A model generated the notes under the pieces. The model had not been told where the DNA came from. It made no database searches and saw only the letters and a program-made list of their open reading frames with translations. This document shows positions 8,700 to 17,813 of a DNA stretch of 49,822 nt, in pieces; the stretch's first letter is position 1; each line of letters starts with the position of its first letter. The translations under genes and the position numbers were made by a program. Origin of the DNA: Bacillota bacterium (lineage in GTDB: Bacteria; Bacillota; Clostridia; Acetivibrionales; DSM-1351); NCBI GenBank assembly GCA_023443515.1, contig JAEZUC010000009.1:1-49822 (forward strand), given 5' to 3'.

Positions 8700-9887
8700 T
8701 TATTTTTTCTTAATGGATTTTAAAATTGTAACTGAATTATTTCCTCCGAAACCAAATGAATTATTCATAAAAATATTGATATCATTATCCTTGGTTTCTT
8801 CTGTAATTATATTTATGCTACATTCTTCATTTAAAGGAATTGATTTAGAGGATGGAGGTATAATGCCATTTTTATAAATCATACAAATTGCTACAAGGCC
8901 CATAGCACCGGCAGCACCCATCATATGTCCCAATGTGCCCTTTATCGAGCATACACCTTTTAATTGTCCATCAGGAAAAATATGGTTTATTGCAGAGGAT
9001 TCCGTTTTATCGTTTGCTTGAGTCCCTGTACCGTGTGCCATAATATAATCGATGTCTTTATATGTAATTCCAGCATCTTTAAAAGCCTTATTGATAGCCA
9101 GCGTAATCCCCTGCTCATTGGGCCTGGTCATATGATATGCATCATTACTGCTTCCTACGCCCAGTATTTCACAATACGCTTCCTTATTCCTGACAGATAA
9201 ATCTGATTCCTTTTCAAGTACTATAATGCCTGCACCCTCAGTAATTGTTATGCCATCCATAGTCTTTGAAAATGGCCTGCAACCTATATTACTGATTGCC
9301 ATAAGACTGTTGAACCCTGTGTAATTTTTAAGGGAAAAGGAATCTGCTCCTCCGACAATTACTAAATCGCTCTGATTATTTTTAAGAAAGGATAAACCCA
9401 ATTCAAGTGCCATATTCGATGAGGCGCATGCGTTATGAACGCAGAAATGCATCCCGTTAAATTTAAAATATTCAGAGACTTTATATGCAATATTATAACT
9501 TGAGTAATGTTTTTTACTCCATTCGCTGTTTTGTACATAGTAATCAAAAATCTCAGATTCAGAATCGTTACTTCCTATGATAACTGATACAGTCTTTTTA
9601 GCTAAATCATCCGATGTTAATTTTGCATCCTGCAAGGCTGTTTTTGTTGCATATAAAGCATATTTTAACGTTTGTGGCAACTCTACTGAATTTTCAATTT
9701 CCATATCAATTTTATTCTTTAAATCAGCAGATAGTCGGGATGTTTCTTTATAATCCCCGTGACCGGGATAAGCATCTTTTTCTATTGCCCTTACAGTCTT
9801 TTCGTATAGCAAACCCTCATAAAAATCATCTCTATTAATCCCAATTGGTGAAACAACACCAATTCCTGAAACTACTATCTTCTCCAT
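8700..9887 (-). CDS. FabF-like beta-ketoacyl-ACP synthase (KS-alpha)
   Basis: 395 residues from the ATG at 9887 (GGGTG upstream; a GTG at 9896 is an alternative). All condensing residues are there: NACASSN (C154), AHGTGT (H285) and GTLGHMMGA (H321), with a Gly-rich FGFGGNN loop near the end. It would catalyse decarboxylative Claisen condensation of a malonyl carrier thioester. Its neighbours are a dehydratase, a KS-like protein without the Cys, and an ACP, the gene set of a reducing type II PKS (KS, chain-length factor, ACP, DH, KR) as in aryl polyene or ishigamide-type pathways. A housekeeping FabF is unlikely in this setting. Confidence 0.88.
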   Translation of the reverse strand: MEKIVVSGIGVVSPIGINRDDFYEGLLYEKTVRAIEKDAYPGHGDYKETSRLSADLKNKIDMEIENSVELPQTLKYALYATKTALQDAKLTSDDLAKKTVSVIIGSNDSESEIFDYYVQNSEWSKKHYSSYNIAYKVSEYFKFNGMHFCVHNACASSNMALELGLSFLKNNQSDLVIVGGADSFSLKNYTGFNSLMAISNIGCRPFSKTMDGITITEGAGIIVLEKESDLSVRNKEAYCEILGVGSSNDAYHMTRPNEQGITLAINKAFKDAGITYKDIDYIMAHGTGTQANDKTESSAINHIFPDGQLKGVCSIKGTLGHMMGAAGAMGLVAICMIYKNGIIPPSSKSIPLNEECSINIITEETKDNDINIFMNNSFGFGGNNSVTILKSIKKK

Positions 9888-9892
9888 ATTTA

Positions 9893-10648
9893 TCACCCTT
9901 TCACTTTTAAAGGCAAATCAACTCCTTGTTCAATTGATGCAATAATCCTACCATCTTTCATTACATATCCACTCCATAAAATCCCGTTACTAACAATATT
10001 GCTATTAACTACTGCTGTCAGATTATCCCCATCATTTAAATCATACATGCTCCAATAATTATTTAACCTTGCGAAGCCATAATTATTATCCAATGTTATT
10101 ATTCCTTCATTAGTCAAAGACGATAAAACTGTCAGGCTCATAAATTCAATCAGCATAAAGTCAAATCCAAAGTTTTTAGCTTGTTCGATTTCTAATAAAA
10201 AATCCAAGCAACCCTTCTTATACTTAAATTCTCCGATAGCAGTTATTCCACTATTCTTATTCAAAATGAACCAGTCATCAAGAAAGGTTATTTCCTTACT
10301 GCTATTGGACATTGGCTTAAACTTTTCTTTTGCTTCACTTACTTTAAAAATACTGTCCATAATAGCAGAAGGATTGTTATCTGTACCGAATTTTTGCAGT
10401 TTGAATTTTGCACATACTAACTCCTTATCGAGTAGGTCAATCAAGGTATCATTATCCTTATTTTCTACCTTTAATTGAATATCCCTATTAGGAAGTATGG
10501 GGTTTAAAAATTTTACACTACAGTTACAATCAGTATTGTCTATTTTCAGCAGACAATTTTTAATAAAGTCTATAGTTAACGCTCCAGGAAAAAGTGAATT
10601 GCCTGGAAAATGGTATTTAAATATCTTTAGCTCTTCCTTGAAAATTAT
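9893..10648 (-). CDS. double-hotdog FabA/FabZ-like dehydratase with a non-canonical start codon
   Basis: The frame is open from the TGA at 10652-10654 to 9893. A start at the first in-frame ATG/GTG/TTG (TTG 10444) would cut off HFPGNSLFPGA, the catalytic His motif of FabZ/FabA dehydratases. The full frame has no ATG, GTG or TTG in the first 65 codons; the likely starts are ATA at 10648 or ATT at 10645, behind GGGGAG and overlapping the stop of the upstream KS-like gene by one to four bases. The product is about 251 residues: one hotdog with the His motif and TIDF, then a second with MLIEFMSLTV resembling the helix that carries the acidic residue. It would dehydrate beta-hydroxyacyl-ACP. A frameshift or sequencing error at the 5' end is the alternative. 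Confidence 0.7.
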   Translation of the reverse strand: MIFKEELKIFKYHFPGNSLFPGALTIDFIKNCLLKIDNTDCNCSVKFLNPILPNRDIQLKVENKDNDTLIDLLDKELVCAKFKLQKFGTDNNPSAIMDSIFKVSEAKEKFKPMSNSSKEITFLDDWFILNKNSGITAIGEFKYKKGCLDFLLEIEQAKNFGFDFMLIEFMSLTVLSSLTNEGIITLDNNYGFARLNNYWSMYDLNDGDNLTAVVNSNIVSNGILWSGYVMKDGRIIASIEQGVDLPLKVKG

Positions 10649-11550
10649 ATCTCATCTCTCCCCACCGCTATACTAATATAAGAGTTATTGTCGACAACAG
10701 CCGCACAGCATTGATCTACGCCACTGTTATTATCAAGATATTGAAAACAGTTCAGTAGTTCTATAAAACCGACAGAAGGTCCTATATAAACATCAGGAGT
10801 TTTTATATTACTAAAAGAACCTTCATTTATATAGCGGTAACCCATTAAATCAATGAAGTTATTAGATTCTGCCAGAGTATCATTCATTTTATTTAGCTTA
10901 ACATTTTTAATTATATAGTTCTTTCCATCCTCTATCCTATTATTACTGATTAGTATTCCACTAACATTTGATAAAAATTTTTTAACTTGTATATCTGACA
11001 TTAAAACATCTTCTGTTGCAAACTTGTTGTAATCGTCACCCGTTAGAACAATACAATAGTCAAGTTTTCCATCATTAATATAGTTACATGCAATCATTAT
11101 TGCCTGATAAAAGCTTAAGATTCCACTATTAACTGTCACATTGAATCCTTGTGCCATTAAATCAATTGCTACTGATACTGTAGCACTACTGATTGTTGCA
11201 TTTGGAAATAACTTGGCAGAAATAGGATCAGTAGAACTTTTACCAAGATTACCTAAACTGTACATACTGTTGATATTTCCATATTCGGTAGCAAAAATAA
11301 TTCCCAACCTATCAGCTTCTACATTCTTCCTGATTAACTTTTTTGAAACATACATTGCTGCTATTGTAAAATTGTCTTTTGATCTTGTTCCTCGCGATTC
11401 AATAAAATCATATAGATCTGAAGGTTCATCTAACGGGTAAAAATCATCTAATAAACAATTCTTAACCCTACCATTAATTTCGTCAGCGAAATCAGAACAT
11501 GATGAAAACAAACTACTGTAATGTTCCCAACAATTAATATAAATAGCCAT
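10645..11550 (-). CDS. ketosynthase-like chain-length factor (no active-site Cys)
   Basis: 301 residues from the ATG at 11550, which lies just after the ACP stop and is preceded by AAGGAG inside the ACP gene. The longer frame from 11589 overlaps the ACP gene and is rejected. Thiolase-fold features are recognisable (SRGTRSKDN, FATEYGN, LFPNATISSATVSVAIDL, then NSGILSFYQA), but where ketosynthases have N-A-C-A-S-S this has N-S-G-I-L-S, so Gly143 replaces the nucleophile; the HGTGT and GH motifs are also missing and the protein is about 100 residues short. This fits a non-catalytic partner of the FabF-like KS, like the chain-length factor of type II PKS. Genes are translationally coupled: ACP, CLF, DH, KS. 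Confidence 0.75.
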   Translation of the reverse strand: MAIYINCWEHYSSLFSSCSDFADEINGRVKNCLLDDFYPLDEPSDLYDFIESRGTRSKDNFTIAAMYVSKKLIRKNVEADRLGIIFATEYGNINSMYSLGNLGKSSTDPISAKLFPNATISSATVSVAIDLMAQGFNVTVNSGILSFYQAIMIACNYINDGKLDYCIVLTGDDYNKFATEDVLMSDIQVKKFLSNVSGILISNNRIEDGKNYIIKNVKLNKMNDTLAESNNFIDLMGYRYINEGSFSNIKTPDVYIGPSVGFIELLNCFQYLDNNSGVDQCCAAVVDNNSYISIAVGRDEI

Positions 11551-11551
11551 A

Positions 11552-11779
11552 TTATTTCTTTTTCTCCTTAACAAAATCAAAAACATCATTAACTGTCTTT
11601 AATGCAACTAATTCCTCTGGCTTAATTTCTTGGTTTATTACCTTTTGCAACTTCACAGTAAGATCTAGAAGCATCAAAGAATCCATTTCCAAATCATTTA
11701 CCAGTGATGATTCAGGCATTACCTCATTTGATGATACTTCAGCAATATTAGCTATCATTTCTATTAATTCTTCTCTCAT
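11552..11779 (-). CDS. acyl carrier protein of the type II-like PKS (2)
   Basis: 75 residues with NDLEMDSLMLLDLTVKLQ; S34 is the phosphopantetheine attachment site, and the overall pattern is that of PKS/FAS ACPs. AGAGAGGG precedes the ATG by seven bases. It is followed after one base by the chain-length-factor-like gene, whose SD lies in the last ACP codons, so the two are translationally coupled. As in type II PKS operons it most likely carries the growing chain for the KS/CLF pair. Confidence 0.9.
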   Translation of the reverse strand: MREELIEMIANIAEVSSNEVMPESSLVNDLEMDSLMLLDLTVKLQKVINQEIKPEELVALKTVNDVFDFVKEKKK

Positions 11780-11930
11780 AATTTAACCCTCTCTTTTAAT
11801 AGTATTTATGATATTAATGCAAGACATCATATAGCCTTTTGGCTTAAAATATAAAGTTCAAAACCTCATTTATTTATGTACAAATCACCCCTTTCTGTGA
11901 ATAAAACTACTAAAATACAATTCCAGAGTT

Positions 11931-14900
11931 TTAAAGCCCAATAGTTTCCAAGTGCATTAATTCGAACTTATAAATCTCATCTAGTTTTTGAGCAATAGAC
12001 GTAATCTCTTTTTCATCAAATACTGCCGAAAATTTGTACTTAAAAGCAACTTTTCTTACATATGTCCATCTATAAATTATATTTTTAATATCTTCGGTTA
12101 GATCGTTACTATTTTCAAACAAAACAGAAATATTATATTCATCTATTTGCCTAGCATTAATTATGTTATTTAATAATGTTATCAGTTCGTCTATATTGTT
12201 TTTTAAATTCTGTTCACTTGAAAATATCATATTTATTTTTTCTATCATAGCTTTCAAGTTATCCAGTCCATTTAATATACTACTTTTATGCTTCTCAAGA
12301 TTTTGCCTGTATAAATCACTACTATTAATAGCATCTTGTTTATCAACATTAATTTCCTCATTCAGATAAAACTCATAAAAAGTAGGCATTTGAGTATAAT
12401 GCATATAATTTACTAAAAATCCTTCATATGCATCAATAACATCTTTATAACTAATCTCCCTTTCCTTATAAGTCAAATTTTCCTTAAAATTATGCTCGAT
12501 AGCATAGAAAACTTCTCTAGTTTCATCAAATCCATATAAAAGTAGTGAATGCATCCAATGTTCTTTATTATACGTATCCTTTCTTATAGACTCGTAGAAA
12601 CAATCTACCCAAACAATAACCGGTCTTCCAAGTTGCAAAGCACTCTTTATATCATCAAGTAAATTTTCTATACCCCTGTTACTTTTTGAAGGCTTTATGC
12701 CAATATACTTCGAAAACAGATTTAGCAGATTGATGTCCTCTTGTGGAGGTGTAAAATTATTCTTACCATAAGAAATATGGCTTTGTGTTTTTACGGTTAT
12801 TTCCAAGTCATTTACTAACTCAAATAGTGATTTTTCGGCAATATTGACCATCCCGCTTTGTGATAATTCCCTATTTTCACTAAAGTTATAGTAAAATATA
12901 TCATTAGCCAATATGGATCCTAATTTTTTGTTAAAATGTGTAATTACCGAAAATAAAGAATTATGGAAGCAAGTTTTGTAGAATACATCATTAAACGGTT
13001 TAAAAATTCCGATTTTTAGGCTATTACTAAATTCTAAGTTGCCTTCTGTATCACCCTTTTGCCCTTCACTTTTAGGATATATCTCTAAATTATCATCCTT
13101 TGATTTATTATTCTCAAATTTAACTCTATCTTTGCTATCAATAAACTCAGCTAAATCCTTTACAGTCTTATATTCATACAAATCCGGTACCGTTATGGGT
13201 ATCTTGTACTTCTCCATTTCCATTTCAACTTTAACTGCAATGATTGAATTTCCTCCTAAATCCAAAAACTCATCATAAATATTCACTTCTCTCACGCCTA
13301 AGACTTCTCCCATAATATTCGCTATTTTTCTTTCGGATTCGGTGTATAAGTCCTTCTTTTCTTTACCTGTTAATTCTATTCTTGAAACACCTGAATCAAT
13401 TTGAGAAGAATGATTCACTTTTGCTAATGATAATCTGTTTTTTCTGGTAGCAAACATTGTTGTTAATTTCGAGGAAAGTTCAAAAAGGCTCGTTTTACTC
13501 GAATAAAAATTATTATAAATCAATTCACCAATAATTATATTGCTAATATCCTTGCTTAATATAACATCCAAAGTTTCTAACGCTTTTTTTGTGCTTACTG
13601 GAGAAAAGATCTCTTTAGTTAAGTCAACATTATAGTCTACCGCCATACCAGTTTCAGACCATGCAGGCCAATTAATTGTTATATATCTTTTACCATTTTC
13701 ATTATTATAAATAGAATATGCATCCAAATAGCTATTGGCAGAAGCATAATCTGCTTGACCCGCTTCCGACGATATAGAAGAAATTGATGAAAACATTACA
13801 AAGAAATCCAATTTGTCCTTCTCTGTTAACCTGTCAAGAATCCATGTCCCATTTATCTTTGGAGCCAGAACATTCCTAAGTGCATTTTTATCTTTATTGA
13901 TAATAAATCCATCGCCGGCATTTCCAGCAATATGAAATACACCATTTAATTGCCCGAATTTTCTTCTTAAATCATTAAGTACTTTCGATATATCCTCAAT
14001 ATCTGACACATCAGAGTTATAAAAAACTATATTTGAACCCATTTGAATTATGTCAGTCAATATCGAAATCTTACTACACAACTTGGTATCTTCACATTTT
14101 TCCAAAATCTCAGGCCATTTTTCTTGTGATGGGAAAGTTGTTCGATTTATTAGTGCAATATTTATATTTCTTTTTAATGATAGAAATTTTGCAACCTCAA
14201 GTCCAATGCATCCTGTTCCGCCTGTAATTACATACACACCCTGTTCTTTGATTTCATACTTATAATCCGGTATCTTATCAATATCAATTAAATCAATATA
14301 AGGAACAAACCTTTGTCCATCGCGGTAAGCTGTCATATAATTTTGATATTCAGATTTCACTTCTGCAGCAATTATACTTACCTGGGTATACTCATCTACA
14401 TCTATACATCGACATTTTATTTTGGGATACTCTAAATTTACAGACTTCCCCATACCAAACAGTGCAGCATTTTCTGGAATAACTATTTTTTGTTGTTTAT
14501 TTACTTTGCCTGCATATTGAGCAATAATAACTATTTCGATAACTTCACTTAACCGACTTTTAACTAATGCTTTTATAAGGTTAGTTAGTCCATAGACTCC
14601 TTTCCTTTGTTCCTCATCCAAACCTTCAACAGTATTGATTTCCCTCGTATCTGAAATGGTCTGCAAATAAATTATTTTTCCAATACTATTAACTTTTATA
14701 TGCTCAAAAAGCTTTATATAGTCAGCCTCGGTAGTACAAGAATTAAACTTATCGTCTGAAATTACTTTAAATTCATTCCCTAATTCAACTTCAACTACCT
14801 TATTTTCGACCGCTTTTATACCTGAAACAATACTATTGCTTCTTTCTCCTTCTCCTTTTAATACCATAATATTTTTATCATCATTATTCTGGCCCAAAAG

Positions 14901-17783
14901 TTCATTTTGGCGTTCTTTCCATATGATTTGTGAAAAAGCCATACTATCGGCATTTTTTGTCGCTATTTTGCTTTCATCTACTTTTTTAATCGTATACTCT
15001 TCAATCTGTATAATTATATTTCCAATTTCATCTGTTATTGTTATATCAAAAGTAGCAAATTCTAAGCTGGATCTTTCAGAATTTCTTCTCTTAACAAGGC
15101 TATATATCTTACCAGTTAAAGGGCCATAAATATTTATAAGTTTATATGAAAAGGGTAAATATATTCCTTCTCCAATGCTCCTCAAAGATATATTTACAGC
15201 TTCATCTAGCAATGCCGGGTGAAGATTGTACATATCCAACTCATTTATATACTCTTTATTCAAACATAGATACGCTAGAATTCCATAGCTACAAACAAAG
15301 GTTTCTTTAATGCAATCCCATCTAGAACTTGTTTCTATACCTTTACCGGATTCATAATCGTAATGGTCTATTGCTTCTCCGGTAGATGTTGCTTTTATCT
15401 TTTCAACATCCAGCCTTTTTAGATTTTTATTTGGTAATAGGAATACCTTGCCTTCAGCATGGGTCTTCCACTCCGCACTATTCGCTGATCTACTGGCAAT
15501 TGTGAACTCTAAGTTTTCACTATTACTATTAATTATGGTATGCACTTCAACAGATTCTTCACTATTTGTAGAAAGAGATGACAGGAATACTACATCCTTC
15601 AATTGATAATTCCATATATTGTAATGCCGATTTAATAATTCCGATACCATCTCTAAGTATGTGGTACCCGGAACAACAAAATTACCTGCAACTTTATGTT
15701 CATTTAGTATCCAATAATTAGCCGCATCAAAGTTACTTAAATATGTAATCCGGTCAAAGGAATCTGCAAGACACCTTTCAAATAGAGGGTGGCTAACTTC
15801 CTTATAATTCGGAAGCTTTTTTGTAATTGATTCCTCATTAACTTGTACCCAGCAAGACTTCCTTGAGAAAGGATATGAAGGCAAACTAACCTTCTTATTG
15901 GAAGTGTCTTGATAAAGCAAATCCCATTCAACATCCGCACCTTCAACATACATCTCACATAATTCGTTCAATACTTCCTCAGACAGATCTCTGGATTTTA
16001 CAAAATACTCATTCAGCTTCCTGTTAATCTGGGCTGAATACGTATCTTTTTGATATTGGGTTATTTCCCCTGTCTGTCTTGATTTTTGCTTTTCAGAAAC
16101 AATTCTGTGTTCTCCATAAAATATTCCGTAGTTTTCAAGACCATTCAAATTTTGAATTACTGATTTTTCTAGCTTAATTTCAAGGTCTCTGATATGTTCA
16201 AAAACAACCGCTAATCTGCAATTATAATGGCCACGTCCTGTGTTCGCAGTATAGCATATATTATTCAATTCAATATTTTTTGATTTACTTAAAAATAATT
16301 GATACTGCCATATAAGTTCTAAAATTCCCTCTCTACTTTTTGCAGATAATGTCAATACCTGCATTCTATTTTTTGATGTTTGACTAATGTGGTCTTCTAT
16401 AAAAGGTGCTTCTTCCAAAATCACATGACAATTTGTTCCACTGAGTCCAAAAGCGCTGACACCACATCGCCTAGGAATCCCATCAACCTCCCAATCCCTT
16501 AGAATATCATTGACATAAACCGGTGAATTTTCAAAATTGATTTTCCTGTTGGGACTTATAAAATGAATAGACTGTGGTATTTGTTTATTTTTCAACGCTA
16601 GTACAGCTTTAATCAGACCAGCCATACCTGCGGCATTATCCAAGTGTCCAATATTCGTTTTTACTGATCCAATTGCACAAAATTGTTTTTTATTTGTATA
16701 TCTTTTAAATGCTCTCTCTATACCATTTATTTCTATTGGATCTCCAAGTTCTGTCCCTGTTCCATGTGCCTCAATATATGTAATAGTTTCGGGGTCTATA
16801 CCTGCATCCTGCCAGGCCTTAATCATTACCTCTTCTTGAGCTGCCGGGTTTGGTGAAGTTAAATTAACCGAATTGCCATCTTGATTTGCTGAACTGCCTT
16901 TAATTATTGCATATATGTTATCACCATCTTCTAAAGCCTTAGCAAGCGGTTTTAGCAATAAAGCACCTACACCTTCCCCTAGTCCCGTTCCCTTAGAGCT
17001 ATCATCAAAAGTTCTTGCTCTTCCATCTGATGATGTTATTCCTATTTCATCCTCCTTGCCTTTAATGCTGTTTAAAGGCAATAAATCGATTTTTACTGCT
17101 CCTGCCAATGCCATGCTACATTCTCTATTTCTTAAAGAAAGACAAGCCACATGAACAGCTGCAAGTGAAGAGGAACATGCTGTGTCAATCGTCATACTTG
17201 GACCCTTTAAGTCAAGCAGATAGGATATTCTACTTGCAATAATAGAATTCAAATTGCCGGAGATTGCAAAACTGGCTAAAGGCGGGTTTAATGTTTCGAC
17301 GTATTCTTTATAACTAACACCAAAATCAGTACTATGCCCTAAAAAAACGCCTGTTTTTGAGCCTAGAATTTTTTTGCCGCCATATCCTGCATCTTCAATG
17401 GCACTCAATGCAGTCTCAAGAAAAATTCTCTGGCTCGGACTCATTAAACTTGCTTCTAAGGTCGAAATGTTAAAGAACTCATAGTCAAATTTATCAACCT
17501 CCTGAAGAAATCCTCCTTGGAAATATCCATCATTATTTAAATCTATATTTTTTGCTTTAATGTAACTCTCATTTATTTTTTGCCTGTTATCTGGAAACTC
17601 TCTTATATGATCCTTACCGTTTAAAAGTGATGACCAGTATTCATTTTTATTATTTGAAGATGCAAAGCGACAAGCAACCCCTATGATCGCTACATCCTTA
17701 CTGGAGACATTTTCTATTAATATGTTGTCTTTTTTATAGTCACCTATAACTGATTTTGTCAAACTCCTAAGATCAATTGCCAT
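11931..17783 (-). CDS. AT-less PKS: KS-DH-KR-ACP with C-terminal BtrH-like domain
   Basis: 1950 residues, ATG with GAGGTG upstream. Order: KS (28-455; TACSSSL C203, HGTGT H340, NIGH H380); a linker (455-650) ending in LPSYPFSRKSCW but without any GHSxG acyltransferase; DH (665-935; HKVAGNFVVPG H696, LHPALLD D860); a structural half and KR (945-1420; GGTGCIG 1188-1194, Y1346, N1350); ACP (1485-1550; LGGNSI, S1513); then 1590-1950, a BtrH-like unit with C1605 (KTCFHNSLFS), GRPVIVWVD (1719-1727) and HWMHSLLLYGFD (H1745). No thioesterase. Malonyl units must come from an AT in trans. The active KS, DH, KR and ACP residues suggest one round of elongation to an enoyl chain, and the end domain suggests release by acyl transfer. 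It follows the PP-loop gene by 30 bp. Confidence 0.9.
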   Translation of the reverse strand: MAIDLRSLTKSVIGDYKKDNILIENVSSKDVAIIGVACRFASSNNKNEYWSSLLNGKDHIREFPDNRQKINESYIKAKNIDLNNDGYFQGGFLQEVDKFDYEFFNISTLEASLMSPSQRIFLETALSAIEDAGYGGKKILGSKTGVFLGHSTDFGVSYKEYVETLNPPLASFAISGNLNSIIASRISYLLDLKGPSMTIDTACSSSLAAVHVACLSLRNRECSMALAGAVKIDLLPLNSIKGKEDEIGITSSDGRARTFDDSSKGTGLGEGVGALLLKPLAKALEDGDNIYAIIKGSSANQDGNSVNLTSPNPAAQEEVMIKAWQDAGIDPETITYIEAHGTGTELGDPIEINGIERAFKRYTNKKQFCAIGSVKTNIGHLDNAAGMAGLIKAVLALKNKQIPQSIHFISPNRKINFENSPVYVNDILRDWEVDGIPRRCGVSAFGLSGTNCHVILEEAPFIEDHISQTSKNRMQVLTLSAKSREGILELIWQYQLFLSKSKNIELNNICYTANTGRGHYNCRLAVVFEHIRDLEIKLEKSVIQNLNGLENYGIFYGEHRIVSEKQKSRQTGEITQYQKDTYSAQINRKLNEYFVKSRDLSEEVLNELCEMYVEGADVEWDLLYQDTSNKKVSLPSYPFSRKSCWVQVNEESITKKLPNYKEVSHPLFERCLADSFDRITYLSNFDAANYWILNEHKVAGNFVVPGTTYLEMVSELLNRHYNIWNYQLKDVVFLSSLSTNSEESVEVHTIINSNSENLEFTIASRSANSAEWKTHAEGKVFLLPNKNLKRLDVEKIKATSTGEAIDHYDYESGKGIETSSRWDCIKETFVCSYGILAYLCLNKEYINELDMYNLHPALLDEAVNISLRSIGEGIYLPFSYKLINIYGPLTGKIYSLVKRRNSERSSLEFATFDITITDEIGNIIIQIEEYTIKKVDESKIATKNADSMAFSQIIWKERQNELLGQNNDDKNIMVLKGEGERSNSIVSGIKAVENKVVEVELGNEFKVISDDKFNSCTTEADYIKLFEHIKVNSIGKIIYLQTISDTREINTVEGLDEEQRKGVYGLTNLIKALVKSRLSEVIEIVIIAQYAGKVNKQQKIVIPENAALFGMGKSVNLEYPKIKCRCIDVDEYTQVSIIAAEVKSEYQNYMTAYRDGQRFVPYIDLIDIDKIPDYKYEIKEQGVYVITGGTGCIGLEVAKFLSLKRNINIALINRTTFPSQEKWPEILEKCEDTKLCSKISILTDIIQMGSNIVFYNSDVSDIEDISKVLNDLRRKFGQLNGVFHIAGNAGDGFIINKDKNALRNVLAPKINGTWILDRLTEKDKLDFFVMFSSISSISSEAGQADYASANSYLDAYSIYNNENGKRYITINWPAWSETGMAVDYNVDLTKEIFSPVSTKKALETLDVILSKDISNIIIGELIYNNFYSSKTSLFELSSKLTTMFATRKNRLSLAKVNHSSQIDSGVSRIELTGKEKKDLYTESERKIANIMGEVLGVREVNIYDEFLDLGGNSIIAVKVEMEMEKYKIPITVPDLYEYKTVKDLAEFIDSKDRVKFENNKSKDDNLEIYPKSEGQKGDTEGNLEFSNSLKIGIFKPFNDVFYKTCFHNSLFSVITHFNKKLGSILANDIFYYNFSENRELSQSGMVNIAEKSLFELVNDLEITVKTQSHISYGKNNFTPPQEDINLLNLFSKYIGIKPSKSNRGIENLLDDIKSALQLGRPVIVWVDCFYESIRKDTYNKEHWMHSLLLYGFDETREVFYAIEHNFKENLTYKEREISYKDVIDAYEGFLVNYMHYTQMPTFYEFYLNEEINVDKQDAINSSDLYRQNLEKHKSSILNGLDNLKAMIEKINMIFSSEQNLKNNIDELITLLNNIINARQIDEYNISVLFENSNDLTEDIKNIIYRWTYVRKVAFKYKFSAVFDEKEITSIAQKLDEIYKFELMHLETIGL

Positions 17784-17813
17784 ACTTGCACCTCGTTCTC
17801 CACTATAGTTACT

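Noticed and set aside
9893..10444. Dehydratase starting at the TTG 10444
   Set aside because: This would remove HFPGNSLFPGA, the active-site motif, and leave a 200-bp gap; the frame is open upstream to the neighbour's stop.
11931..17783. A cis acyltransferase domain in the PKS
   Set aside because: No GHSxG motif between KS and DH; only about 200 linker residues are there.
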